Assembly (NCBI RefSeq): GCF_050717515.1
Contig: NZ_JBOITL010000021.1
Location: forward strand, 62,001 to 126,000
Source: Clostridium_AD sp050717515
GTDB lineage: Bacteria; Bacillota; Clostridia; Clostridiales; Clostridiaceae
Length of the DNA stretch: 64,000 nt
Direction of reading: 5' to 3'
In this document: one piece after another, positions 45,880 through 55,338 of the stretch
Layout of the letters: every line of letters begins with the position of its first letter
How positions within the stretch are numbered: the first letter of the stretch is position 1
Position numbers and translations under genes: made by a program
The notes under the pieces: generated by a model
What the model was told of the DNA's origin: nothing
The model's database searches: none
What the model saw: only the letters and a program-made list of their open reading frames with translations

Positions 45880-46187
45880 AAATTTCCTCCTCTAAAAAAA
45901 AATAAGATTATGGTGTTCTAATCTATATTTCTCTAGTTTCTCTAATTTTGTAGTTTTCTAGTAAAGTATTCTACGTAAAATTAATAAACCCTTCATTCAT
46001 AGCAAATTATTATATAAATATAAAACAATAGCTGTCATTTACCATATACTCGTTTATAAATTGACTTGGTTTTTATGCAATTAATGCAATAAATTAATTG
46101 GTTCTCTTATTAGTCTAAATTTAAAATGATATAATAGATAATATGCTTACTATTATATCACTTATTATGAAATTGGGGGATTAATTT
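45880..46187. other. divergent intergenic region between pullulanase and MATE gene
   Basis: About 308 bases, very A+T rich. It contains the extended -10 at 46127-46135 for the MATE gene. No gene was seen. Confidence 0.4.
46127..46135 (+). promoter_or_regulatory. extended -10 promoter element of the MATE gene
   Basis: TGATATAAT, 52 bases before the start codon; the -35 (TTATTA, 17 bases upstream) is weak, as is usual for extended -10 promoters. Confidence 0.45.
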
Positions 46188-47555
46188 ATGGACATGAAGG
46201 AAAGAAAGAATCTTATACTACAAGGATCAATGTACAAGGTAATAATAACCTTGGCAGCACCAATAATGCTTAGTAATTTAATTCAGACTTTATATAGTTT
46301 AATTGATGGAATTTGGGTAAGCAAATTAGGTTCGATGCAATTTGCAGCCATATCCTTTGTGTGGCCAGTTATATTTCTATTTATATCTATAGGAATCGGA
46401 TTATTTATTGCAGGAACCTCCATTTTATCTCAATTTATTGGCGCATCAAAATACGACAAAGCATCGATGTATTCCTCTCAGCTTATTGCAATTGCAGTTG
46501 TGTGTGCTATTTGTTTTTCAGTTATAGGCTATTTAATGAGCCCGATTATAATAAATGTTATGGGAGCAAAAGGCGATTTAGCTCATTATAGTGAAATCTT
46601 CTTAAGGATAACATTTTTAGATATGCCCTTTACATTTTTGTTTTTTTGCTTTAATGCCATTATGAGTTCACAGGGTAACACTCTAACACCTACTATATTA
46701 AGCTCTATAAGTGTTATTATAAATGCTATTTTAGACCCTATATTTATATTTAAATTTAATATGGGAATCGCAGGAGCTCCTGTAGCTACTATTATATCAA
46801 AGGCTCTTCTTGCAGCTGCTGGATTATATATACTTCATAAATCCACTTCAAAAATAAAACCCAGCTTTAAAAACTTTCGTTTTGATAGGAACATATTAAA
46901 TAAACTATTTAAAGTTGCCATACCATCTGCTATTGGGCAAAGTGGTTCAGCTCTTGGTTTTATAATCCTTAATGGTTTTATTGTATCCTATGGAACCTCA
47001 ACACTTGCGGCCTTTGGCATGGTGAACAGAATTACTTCGCTTATTATGCAACCAGCCATGGGAATAGGTGCTTCACTAACAGCTATTGTGGGACAAAATC
47101 TTGGCTCAGGTCAATTAGAACGTGTTAAAGAAGCTTTTGTTAAGGCATTAAAACTTACTATAAGCATTTCAATTTTAGGATGTATAGTGCTCATATGGCA
47201 AGACAAACCAATAGTTAATTTTTTTATACGCTCTAAGGATGATAATCGAGTAATATCTGAAGCTATTACTTATTTAATATATATTTCTTTTTCAATGCCC
47301 CTAATGGGTATATTCAGCGTCTTTCAAGGAATATTTCAGGGGTCCGGCCACACGAAATACTCCATGAATATGGAAATAGGTAGACTATGGTTTGTAAGGC
47401 TTCCTATGATACTTCTTTTTAAATATTTTACAACCATTGGCTCCACGGGAATATGGATTTCTATGAGCTCTAGTAATTTAATTATCTGTTTATACGGGTA
47501 TTATCTCTATAGAAAAGGTGGATGGCAGAAAAGAATAATTAGAACCAATGATTAA
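46188..47555 (+). CDS. MATE family efflux transporter
   Basis: 455 residues, about 12 membrane helices in two similar halves. APIMLSNLIQTLYSLIDGIWVSKLG at the start and SAIGQSGSALGF at the second half are typical MATE repeats. It exports cationic drugs or metabolites against Na+ or H+; the substrate is unknown. GGGGGA precedes the ATG and a terminator overlaps the stop. Confidence 0.92.
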   Translation: MDMKERKNLILQGSMYKVIITLAAPIMLSNLIQTLYSLIDGIWVSKLGSMQFAAISFVWPVIFLFISIGIGLFIAGTSILSQFIGASKYDKASMYSSQLIAIAVVCAICFSVIGYLMSPIIINVMGAKGDLAHYSEIFLRITFLDMPFTFLFFCFNAIMSSQGNTLTPTILSSISVIINAILDPIFIFKFNMGIAGAPVATIISKALLAAAGLYILHKSTSKIKPSFKNFRFDRNILNKLFKVAIPSAIGQSGSALGFIILNGFIVSYGTSTLAAFGMVNRITSLIMQPAMGIGASLTAIVGQNLGSGQLERVKEAFVKALKLTISISILGCIVLIWQDKPIVNFFIRSKDDNRVISEAITYLIYISFSMPLMGIFSVFQGIFQGSGHTKYSMNMEIGRLWFVRLPMILLFKYFTTIGSTGIWISMSSSNLIICLYGYYLYRKGGWQKRIIRTND

Positions 47556-47605
47556 AGGGTAGCAAGTAACTGGCTTAAAGTCAGTTACTTGCTACCCTTT
47601 TTAAA
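47554..47605 (+). terminator. terminator of the MATE gene
   Basis: AAAGGGTAGCAAGTAACTG and its perfect 19-bp complement, then TTTTT. Confidence 0.88.
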
Positions 47606-47650
47606 ATCCAATAGCAAGCTATAATTTTTTTCATAAATCTTTACTTATAT

Positions 47651-47782
47651 TTATTGTCCCCTAGAATTACCTCGTATAGCTTTCTTTGGTGTTGGTAATG
47701 GAGTTTTATTGTCACCTTTAGATTCTTGTCCATTTGAAGACTTATTGTTACTTGATGGAAAAGCTGGTTTATTTTTAGCCAT
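47651..47782 (-). CDS. 43-residue Ser/Asn/Pro/Lys-rich peptide
   Basis: MAKNKPAFPSSNNKSSNG, continuing through TPLPTPKKAIRGNSRGQ. AAGGAG lies before the ATG at 47782. The composition suggests a disordered basic protein, similar in style to the 52-residue protein at 6260. It could be a spore-associated or nucleic-acid-associated peptide; no family recognised. Confidence 0.5.
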   Translation of the reverse strand: MAKNKPAFPSSNNKSSNGQESKGDNKTPLPTPKKAIRGNSRGQ

Positions 47783-47887
47783 TATACCACTCCTTACTAA
47801 TTAATTATTTTAACTTTAATTAATTATATAATTATATGGATATATATACAAGTAATTTATGCATAGGCATTGTTTTTAACTACACAA

Positions 47888-48124
47888 TTAATTTTGTCTT
47901 TCTGAAAATACTTTATTAATAATGTCTACTCTCGAACTGCCTATTATATTAGATATTTTTAAAGATAAGTTTCCATCCTTATAAATCCTATCCTCATTTG
48001 CATTAATTAAGATATTTAATTTTTCTTCTAGCTTCTCATAGGTCATAACATCGTCTAAATAAAAATCTACTAAATCTTTTAAACATGCTGCTAACGCTTT
48101 TGGGTCCTTATAAACTTTTCTCAT
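47888..48124 (-). CDS. TIGR04540-like small clostridial protein
   Basis: 78 residues from the ATG at 48124 (AAGGAG six bases upstream; an ATG at 48145 precedes the ribosome site). MRKVYKDPKALAACLKDLVDFYLDDVMTYEKLEE resembles the short conserved clostridial family TIGR04540. Helical, cytoplasmic, function unknown. Confidence 0.6.
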   Translation of the reverse strand: MRKVYKDPKALAACLKDLVDFYLDDVMTYEKLEEKLNILINANEDRIYKDGNLSLKISNIIGSSRVDIINKVFSERQN

Positions 48125-48339
48125 AATGTACTCCTTATTATTCATTTTAATATATATATTTCTTCTATATGTATATTCTTATATTATATCCTAATATATT
48201 TAATATTTAAAGATATCTTTAATAAATTATTTAAAGTTTTTGCACGAAATTTGTAATTAAATATGCCATTTACAATTTCAACTAAAAAAATTATACTAAT
48301 ATTAAGTAATTATTTTTAATTACTGATTGGAGGCCATTT

Positions 48340-49128
48340 ATGATATTTTATTTTTCAGGCACTGGTAATTCTCTGTATGTTGCTAAAAGTATAGCAAAAG
48401 AAAATAATGAAAGTTTAATTTCCATATCAGCTACTATGAGGGATAATAAGCAATACTATGAATACACATTAAACCCTAATGAAGTTATAGGCATTGTTTA
48501 TCCTGTTTATGCCTGGTCACCACCAAAGCAAGTTATTCAATTTATTAATAAGTTGAAGTTAAACAACTATAATAATAACTATATCTTTACTGTAGCCACT
48601 TGTGGAGCTAATATTGGTAATACGGTTCAGGTTATTGATAAAGCCTTGAAGAAAAAGAATTTACATCTCAGTAGTGGATTTTCAGTAATAATGCCCAATA
48701 ATTATATTTTCTTTGGGGATGTTGACACTGTGGAAGTTGAAAATAAAAAACTTTTAGAATCCAAACAAGTAATAGCTACCATAAATAATACGGTAAAACA
48801 TAAAGCGGATAATGTTTATCAACTTGAAAAAGGCTTACTACCTAGAGTGATGACTTATGTAGTAAATCCATTGTTTAATAAGAACGCTCATAATACAAAG
48901 AGTTTTCATGTAAATGAAAACTGTACTGGTTGCGGATTATGCGAGAAGGTATGTAATAGTGGAACAATTAAGGTTCAGGGGAAGCCCCTATGGGGAAACA
49001 ATTGTACCCAATGTTTAGCTTGCATCCATTTATGCAAAGCCAAAGCAATTCAATATGGTAAAGGTACAGAAAAGAAAGGCAGGTATAAACATCCTAAAAT
49101 TGCAGTTAATGAACTGATAATAAAATAA
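48340..49128 (+). CDS. EFR1-family flavodoxin/ferredoxin
   Basis: 262 residues. An N-terminal flavodoxin-like domain opens with IFYFSGTGNSLYVAK (FMN phosphate loop). Two 4Fe-4S sites follow near the C-terminus: CTGCGLCEKVC and CTQCLACIHLC. EFR1 proteins are clostridial electron carriers whose partners are mostly unknown. It is monocistronic, with GGAGG before the ATG and a strong terminator after it. Confidence 0.9.
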   Translation: MIFYFSGTGNSLYVAKSIAKENNESLISISATMRDNKQYYEYTLNPNEVIGIVYPVYAWSPPKQVIQFINKLKLNNYNNNYIFTVATCGANIGNTVQVIDKALKKKNLHLSSGFSVIMPNNYIFFGDVDTVEVENKKLLESKQVIATINNTVKHKADNVYQLEKGLLPRVMTYVVNPLFNKNAHNTKSFHVNENCTGCGLCEKVCNSGTIKVQGKPLWGNNCTQCLACIHLCKAKAIQYGKGTEKKGRYKHPKIAVNELIIK

Positions 49129-49166
49129 TTAAATACCTAGACCAAAGGTTTACGCTTAAAATACTC

Positions 49167-49204
49167 AAAAAACCCCTCAATAATCTTACTTTGAGGGGTT
49201 TTTT
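49167..49204 (+). terminator. terminator of the EFR1 gene
   Basis: AAAAAACCCCTCAA / TTGAGGGGTTTTTT; works for both strands. Confidence 0.88.
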
Positions 49205-49230
49205 ATAATAATTCCAATATTTTCTTTTAA

Positions 49231-49256
49231 ACTTGCCACTTGCCACTTGCCACTTG
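49231..49256. repeat. 7-base tandem repeat ACTTGCC
   Basis: Three perfect copies of ACTTGCC plus a partial fourth, between the EFR1 terminator and the end of deoD. Confidence 0.8.
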
Positions 49257-49274
49257 GATGGCACTCTCTTTGTA

Positions 49275-49988
49275 TTATTCAGCCATCTCTAATGCTATTT
49301 TCATCATATTAGTAAAGGCCTCTTGTCTTTCTTCAGATGTAGTTAATTCATGAGTTACTAAATTATCTGAAACTGTTAATAAACAAGCAGCTTTCTTACC
49401 CAATACATTTGCATTATGGAATAGTGCAAATGATTCCATTTCTACTGAAGTACAACCATGAGTTTCATAAATATCTTTATACTCATCAAAATTTTCGCGG
49501 TAAAATACATCAGATGAGTGAACTCTATTTTTATGAACTTTAATTCCTAAATCCTCTGCTATTTTCTCTAACTTACTATTTAGCTCAACTGATGCCGCAA
49601 TTATATCATCTTTACATCCACTTTGAACCTTTGCATACGTAGATTCACTCCAAGCATCGGTGGTGAGTATTACATCATATAAGTTTAGGTCGGCAGTATA
49701 AGCACCACATGAACCGATTCTTATAATATTTTCTACCCCATAAAAATTAAATAATTCATATGAGTAGATACCTATACTAGGCATACCCATTCCACTAGCC
49801 ATTACAGAAATCTTACGTCCTTTATATGTACCCGTGTATCCAAATACATTGCGGACATTATTAAATTTTTCAACATTTTCTAAAAATGTTTCTGCAATAA
49901 ATTGGGCACGTAATGGATCTCCCGGCATTAATACTGTTTTTGCAATAATTCCTTCTTCTTTTACTTCAATATGTGCTGTTGGTATCAT
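49275..49988 (-). CDS. deoD: Purine nucleoside phosphorylase, DeoD type
   Basis: 237 residues. It splits purine (deoxy)nucleosides with phosphate in the cytoplasm. GDPLRAQFIAETFL (phosphate site), RIGSCGAY and SVEMESFALFHNA (nucleoside site) and SDNLVTHE (catalytic Asp) match the hexameric DeoD family. AAGGAGG precedes the ATG. It is monocistronic here, without the usual deoB/deoC neighbours. Confidence 0.94.
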   Translation of the reverse strand: MIPTAHIEVKEEGIIAKTVLMPGDPLRAQFIAETFLENVEKFNNVRNVFGYTGTYKGRKISVMASGMGMPSIGIYSYELFNFYGVENIIRIGSCGAYTADLNLYDVILTTDAWSESTYAKVQSGCKDDIIAASVELNSKLEKIAEDLGIKVHKNRVHSSDVFYRENFDEYKDIYETHGCTSVEMESFALFHNANVLGKKAACLLTVSDNLVTHELTTSEERQEAFTNMMKIALEMAE

Positions 49989-50016
49989 ATTGAAACCTCC
50001 TTATAATTATATTTAG

Positions 50017-50367
50017 TTTGAAAAATATAGTAAATTTAATAATCCCCTATGGCTATTTTATTATACCTTAACTATTATACCCAAAATAGGAATAAAAAAA
50101 AATGACATATGTCACTTTTTCATATTAATATTTTCATGCAATTCAAATTTTTTCTATTTCTATAATATACATATTTTTTTAGTATTGATAACTAGGTACC
50201 TGTACTTAATTAGTTTTACAACCTAAATTATCTATTTGATATTTCTATAGTTGAACTGTGTTCTATATAAATTATCTATTAGATATACTTAATACTTTAC
50301 TATATAATTAATGTGGCTAATAATAGCTTTAAGCAAGACAATATAAGCTTACTAAAAGGAGGTTTTT
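50017..50367. other. divergent intergenic region with two direct repeats
   Basis: Between deoD and the TVP38 gene. It holds TAAATTATCTATTTGATAT at 50224-50242 and a one-mismatch copy at 50268-50286, 44 bases apart (about four helical turns). No gene seen. Confidence 0.45.
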
Positions 50368-51030
50368 ATGAGTGAAAAAATCACAAAAATTTTAAAGGTA
50401 GTATCCCTTTTAATAATTGTTGCAATTATTATGTGTACCTTTTTCAATATAGAGACTCTACGTCATTGTACCCCAGAAAATATGAAAGATTTTATAAACT
50501 CTTATGGAATGTTCTCACCAATAATCTATATAATTTTATTTACTTTTGTACCCCTTACATTTTTCCCAGATTCAATCCTTGCCATTGCTGGCGGTATGTG
50601 TTTTGGAATGATGGGCGGCTTTATTTACACTATGATTGGTGCTATTTTGGGGGGCACTCTCTCTTTTTTTCTAGCGAGTATATTAGGTCATAAGGTATTC
50701 AACAAATTCATAAAAAAAGACCTATCAAATTTAGAAAATTCAATTAAAACCAGAGGCTTTTTATTAGTGTTTATATTAAGACTGATTCCACTTTTCCCCT
50801 TTGATATAATTAGCTACGCAGCAGGTTTTTCAGGGGTCAAATTTAAGGATTTTGCTTTAGCTACACTTTTGGGCATAATACCTGGTATCTTCGTTTTTGT
50901 AAACATTGGAGATAAAGCAACAGATATTGGGTCTTCTAGCTTCTATGTGTCATTAGCACTTTTAGTAGGGCTTATTGTGATATCTTATGTTCTAAAAAAG
51001 AAAATTTCCTTACAAAAAATTAAGAGCTAG
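50368..51030 (+). CDS. TVP38/TMEM64 (DedA-like) membrane protein
   Basis: 220 residues, about six membrane segments. FPDSILAIAGGMCFG, GAILGGTLSFFLASILG and RLIPLFPFDIISYAAGFSG give the conserved SNARE-associated/VTT core with its Arg and Pro. Such proteins probably scramble or move lipids across membranes. AAAAGGAGG precedes the ATG. Confidence 0.9.
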   Translation: MSEKITKILKVVSLLIIVAIIMCTFFNIETLRHCTPENMKDFINSYGMFSPIIYIILFTFVPLTFFPDSILAIAGGMCFGMMGGFIYTMIGAILGGTLSFFLASILGHKVFNKFIKKDLSNLENSIKTRGFLLVFILRLIPLFPFDIISYAAGFSGVKFKDFALATLLGIIPGIFVFVNIGDKATDIGSSSFYVSLALLVGLIVISYVLKKKISLQKIKS

Positions 51031-51050
51031 TATTATACTAGCTCTTAATT
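51018..51050 (+). terminator. terminator-like palindrome
   Basis: AATTAAGAGCTAGTA and its perfect complement around a 3-base loop; it overlaps the stop of the TVP38 gene. The T run is poor. Confidence 0.5.
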
Positions 51051-51176
51051 ATAAAGAATATTTAAAATTAAAGCTGAGTTATTCTTTTATTTTAATACTC
51101 TTTTATATGTATTTTTATTTTCAACTATATTTCAGAAGGAAAATCTCCTACTTCTATAATTGGGAATTATATTTAC

Positions 51177-52331
51177 CTAAACCTTTGATTTATTTAGCAA
51201 GTCTTTTATACCTTTAGTGGCATCAAGTAGTGGTGCTATAGATTTATCATAATTCAAGTTATTTATTATGCTGGCTATAAATCCCGACATATCAACTTCA
51301 CGGAACCATTTAGCTTCTTTAACTTCTTTAGGAATATAGGTTAAATTTGTTGAATATATTCTTTCAATTAAACCTTCTTCATAAAATTTATTGAATTTTT
51401 CTATGCCTTCAGTAAAGAGTGCAAAAGTTGCTGTTACAAATATTCTTTTTGCTTTACGTTTTTTTAATTCCAATACTATGTCGAATATTGATTCGCCAGA
51501 AGCTATCATGTCGTCAACTATCAAAATATCCTGTCCTTCTACTTCTCTTCCCATATATTCATGTTGTACTATGGGATTTTTACCATTTACTACTTTTGAA
51601 TGGTCTCTTCTTTTGTAGAAAAGCCCAATGTCAAGTCCAATCACACTAGAGTAATAAACAGCTCTATCCATTGCACCTGTATCTGGACTTATCACCAGCA
51701 CCTTTGCCTTATCTACTAATAATTCAGGTTCCTCTTGTAAAATCGTTTTCACTATTTCGTAAGTTGGATATAAATTATCAAAGGATATAAGTGGTATTGC
51801 ATTTTGAACATTTGGATCATGTACATCAAAGGTTATAATATCATCAACCCCTAATCTTTCTAATTCCTGAAGAGCAATGGCACAATCAAGAGACTCTCTA
51901 CGTTTTCGCCTATGCTGCCTGCTTGCATATAATAATGGCATTATTACAGTTATTCTCCTTGCCTTCCCACCTAATGCGGACAAAACCCTCTTTATATCTT
52001 GAAAATGATCATCTGGACTTTTATGGTTCTCATAACCATACATTGTATAGGTACAACTATAATTTCCTACATCACATAATATGAATATGTCTTTACCTCT
52101 AACCGAGTCTTCTATAATAATCTTGCCTTCACCATTTGAAAATCGAATATCAGTCATGTTTATAAGAAAAGATTTTTCATCACCCAAGTCATGATTTATA
52201 GGCCCATTGTCATTTTTTTTTCGTTTTTTAATTAAAAGCTCATTAATTCTATTTCCCAGTTCTGAGCTACTCTCTAGTGCCATAATACCTAGGCTACAGT
52301 AGGGAATGCTAGATGATTCTTTAATATCCAT
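51177..52331 (-). CDS. prs: Ribose-phosphate pyrophosphokinase, long clostridial form
   Basis: 384 residues from the ATG at 52331 (AAGGAGG upstream). It makes PRPP from ribose 5-phosphate and ATP. The core has VIMPLLYASRQHRRKRRES (flexible loop), FDVHDPNVQ and the PRPP loop VDDMIASGES at 272-280. It is about 65 residues longer than ordinary Prs, with an N-terminal extension, and the PRPP loop lacks the usual DTAGT. A second, standard prs elsewhere is likely. It could be a divergent paralogue with changed regulation. Confidence 0.8.
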   Translation of the reverse strand: MDIKESSSIPYCSLGIMALESSSELGNRINELLIKKRKKNDNGPINHDLGDEKSFLINMTDIRFSNGEGKIIIEDSVRGKDIFILCDVGNYSCTYTMYGYENHKSPDDHFQDIKRVLSALGGKARRITVIMPLLYASRQHRRKRRESLDCAIALQELERLGVDDIITFDVHDPNVQNAIPLISFDNLYPTYEIVKTILQEEPELLVDKAKVLVISPDTGAMDRAVYYSSVIGLDIGLFYKRRDHSKVVNGKNPIVQHEYMGREVEGQDILIVDDMIASGESIFDIVLELKKRKAKRIFVTATFALFTEGIEKFNKFYEEGLIERIYSTNLTYIPKEVKEAKWFREVDMSGFIASIINNLNYDKSIAPLLDATKGIKDLLNKSKV

Positions 52332-52711
52332 AATAATACCTCCTTGATATCCACAAAAGTGGCTTAAAAACTTCAAATGCATATAGTATTTTATATTTTC
52401 TCCTGTTTATTCTTTAAATATATGAGTATTTATAATTTTACTACAAAACCGATTTGACTCATTACAATTTTAACATATATATAAATGCAAATGAAGCTTA
52501 AAATATAAAATTCGACTTTTTTTCGCAAGATTTTATTGATAACTTTACTAAGACAAGTGTTCCCTATATTAAATAATATATAAATTTAGAATATTAAAGA
52601 TTTTAAGTATATGATATAATTATAGGACGTTGATAAATTTTTAGACAACCACCAATAGCCTATTAATTAGGCTTATTAATTATATAACTGTAGATTGGAG
52701 ATATGACAATA
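52332..52711. other. divergent intergenic region between prs and nudC
   Basis: About 380 bases, A+T rich. No gene, riboswitch or strong hairpin seen. Promoters for both genes must lie here. Confidence 0.4.
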
Positions 52712-53539
52712 ATGCGTAATGAAGACAATATGACGAATTTTATACCATCAGTAGATGTGATTTTGCCTAAAACTAATAAGGATATTTATTTTTTATTTTA
52801 TAAGGATGAGTTATTAGTTAAATCTGAAGACAACAAGGCAGTGATACCTGCTATTTGCGATCTAGATAATTTAAAATTAATTAATACTCAATATCTTGGG
52901 TCTATAAATGGTCAAAATTGCTTTTATGGCGAATTAGATAATGATGCTATTATACCAATCGATATGTATTTCAGTAAACTTAAAGCACTTACTCACCAGT
53001 TATCTGAAGACATGTTTTGGATAGGCGGAAGAGCTAATCAATTAGTAAACTTTAATAATGATCATAAATATTGTGGCAGATGTGGTACATTAGCTCAAAA
53101 CGTAGAGGGAGAAAGAGCTAAAAAGTGTCCTAAATGTGGACTTGTAAATTACCCTAGAATTTCTCCCGCAATAATTGTGGCTGTTGTACGCGAGGGAAAA
53201 TTACTACTTGCACATAATAATCAATCCCCCAAAGATTTATTTAGCGTAGTTGCTGGATTTGTTGAGGTTGGTGAAACTTTTGAGGAATGCGTTGTTCGTG
53301 AGGTTCAAGAGGAGACTGGGATTACTGTTAAAAATATAAAATATTTTGGAAATCAACCTTGGCCTTTTCCCAATTCTCTTATGATAGGATTTACAGCAGA
53401 ATATGCAAGCGGAGAAATACAAGTGGATGGGAAAGAAATTGGTGACGCTAACTGGTATAGTTCTACCGAAATGCCTTTAACACCTGATAGTATAAGTATA
53501 GCTAAAAAATTAATCGGTTGGTTTACTGAAAATTATTAA
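52712..53539 (+). CDS. nudC: NAD(+) diphosphatase / RNA deNADding Nudix hydrolase
   Basis: About 275 residues. A zinc ribbon (CGRCG and CPKCG, Cys121/124/139/142) is followed by the Nudix box GFVEVGETFEECVVREVQEETG at 182-203, and the NudC-specific QPWPFPNSLM. It cleaves NADH and removes NAD caps from RNA. The start is uncertain: an ATG at 52703 is only two bases behind GGAG, the ATG at 52712 eleven. Confidence 0.9.
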   Translation: MRNEDNMTNFIPSVDVILPKTNKDIYFLFYKDELLVKSEDNKAVIPAICDLDNLKLINTQYLGSINGQNCFYGELDNDAIIPIDMYFSKLKALTHQLSEDMFWIGGRANQLVNFNNDHKYCGRCGTLAQNVEGERAKKCPKCGLVNYPRISPAIIVAVVREGKLLLAHNNQSPKDLFSVVAGFVEVGETFEECVVREVQEETGITVKNIKYFGNQPWPFPNSLMIGFTAEYASGEIQVDGKEIGDANWYSSTEMPLTPDSISIAKKLIGWFTENY

Positions 53540-53558
53540 TATTTAATGACAAAAATAA

Positions 53559-53607
53559 ATAGAAGTTAGAATACTTAATTCACAGCGAATTAGATTCTAA
53601 CTTCTAT
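53559..53607 (+). terminator. terminator of nudC
   Basis: ATAGAAGTTAGAAT / ATTCTAACTTCTAT with inner TAATTC/GAATTA arms, then CTTTTCTT. Confidence 0.8.
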
Positions 53608-54040
53608 CTTTTCTTAATATATTTAACAATATTTTATCTCCTTAAACTATATATTGACCTTTTTAAATTTTAATAATTAAATCAGTATTGTATTACGAAC
53701 TTAAACTAAATTTATTACGGTAAAGCTATCTCTTGTATTCCTAAGTAATTCCTTTAATGGCTTCTTAGCCGATTGCAATGGCAATCATCATTGAATTCTT
53801 AGTCTACTTATAGTTTTTATATATTTTTATGATCTCACCCCACTCTCTTATTTTTCAATTTGTTGGGGGTATCAAGTTTTGTTTAAAGATTTTACTAAAT
53901 ATACGATAAGTTGCGCTTCTTATATTTATAATATAACACGCTAATAATACTTTGTCAATAGTTATTATTAAACAATACAGGAAATTTTATAATATCATTC
54001 CACAATTTTGTGTTATAATTTTAGCATATAAAAGAAAATA
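53608..54040. other. gene-free stretch before the DUF4317 gene
   Basis: No supported gene. On the minus strand a stop-bounded frame near 53695-53780 reads QSAKKPLKELLRNT and looks like a possible decayed coding remnant. A small inverted repeat GATTGC/GCAATC lies near 53772, and ACCCCA/TGGGGGT near 53837-53870. Confidence 0.35.
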
Positions 54041-54061
54041 ACAATGAAAAGAGGTTTTATG

Positions 54062-55237
54062 ATGAATAAAAAAGAGCTTACAAACATAAGGAAAGAATTT
54101 AAATTAGATAGTGGTATGATGAAAATCCAGGAAATTTATAGCGTTTATCTAAAAAAAGATAATGTTCAAATTGATTATGAGCCAATTATTCATTCAGAAT
54201 TTGATTTTTTTGATAGAATGGATATGGACAAAAAAGAATTATTTCTAGGTAATTTTAAGAAAGTACTAACTGGCGCTATAGATACAAAAATTTTCGAGTT
54301 AGATTTTCAGAATATCGAAGAAGAAAATAACACTCAACATATTTTAAGTAGTGCACTAAAAACAAGTGATAAAAACGAAATTCAAAACTCCCTTAATGAG
54401 CTTATAAAAAAAATTACAGCTAACTATAAATACGAAACTGATGTGGTGGTTACTTTTATTAAAGCTGAATATTGGCTAGGTTCTAGCCATAAAAATATGG
54501 CGGCAGATGAAAGCATTGACGATGCAATGCAAACCTTTAATTTCATTCTTTCAAGTGTAAATAAAATAGATCTTCCAAAAAGGACTCTAAAATTTGATTA
54601 TACTGATAAGGAATTTAAAGCAAATTCAGCCTTAGATTCAGTCATTAATCTTAATGCTCCCTTGGAGGGCTTCATGTTCCCTACTCTTACCAATGGATAT
54701 TCAGACATAAACAAAATTTTATATTACGCTTCAAAACCTAAAGAATTAAATGCTGATTTCATTGAGAAGGTTCTTAACTGTGATTTTAAATTTACTGCTG
54801 AAGATGAAAAAAATTGCTTTGGTGATATCTTAAAGTCTATAATTGGAGAAAAAATCAAACCTGAACTTATGCAAGATATTTATGTTAATATACATGAACT
54901 TTCTGAGCAATTTGAAGAAGGAGAAGAACCTACTCTTGGAATTGTAGATATTAAAAATATTCTGAGTAATTGTGGAGCAGAGATTATATATGATATAGAA
55001 ACTGCCTTTGAAGAAACTTGTGGTATGAAGTATGATTTTAAGATAAACAATATTGTACCTGAATTCAATTCAAAATCCATTAAGATTACTAGTGAAATTG
55101 CAAATATTACATTAACCCCTAAGGATCTAAATTCAGTTAAGCAAGTAAAAAATAGTGATGGTAGAAGATGTCTACTTATTGAAATTGATGAGGATGTTGT
55201 AATAGAAGGATTTATTTTACAAACAGAGGAGTTTTAG
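54062..55237 (+). CDS. DUF4317 family protein
   Basis: 391 residues. MNKKELTNIRKEFKLDSGMMKIQEIYSVYLKKD and FFDRMDMDKKELFLGNFKKVLTGAIDTKIFEL match the DUF4317 family, common in clostridia and of unknown function. No signal peptide; cytoplasmic. GAGG at 54051 suits the ATG at 54062 better than those at 54044 or 54059. A strong terminator follows. Confidence 0.85.
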   Translation: MNKKELTNIRKEFKLDSGMMKIQEIYSVYLKKDNVQIDYEPIIHSEFDFFDRMDMDKKELFLGNFKKVLTGAIDTKIFELDFQNIEEENNTQHILSSALKTSDKNEIQNSLNELIKKITANYKYETDVVVTFIKAEYWLGSSHKNMAADESIDDAMQTFNFILSSVNKIDLPKRTLKFDYTDKEFKANSALDSVINLNAPLEGFMFPTLTNGYSDINKILYYASKPKELNADFIEKVLNCDFKFTAEDEKNCFGDILKSIIGEKIKPELMQDIYVNIHELSEQFEEGEEPTLGIVDIKNILSNCGAEIIYDIETAFEETCGMKYDFKINNIVPEFNSKSIKITSEIANITLTPKDLNSVKQVKNSDGRRCLLIEIDEDVVIEGFILQTEEF

Positions 55238-55290
55238 TAGGTATCATTACCCAACTATTGCTCAGTGATGTTACTTCTTACCTTTATATT

Positions 55291-55338
55291 AAAAGGAGAA
55301 TATTAGTGCATATTAAATTGCACTAATATTCTCCTTTT
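55291..55338. terminator. bidirectional terminator
   Basis: AAAAGGAGAATATTAGTGCA and its perfect 20-bp complement with an 8-base loop, between convergent genes; it overlaps the regulator's last codons. Confidence 0.9.
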
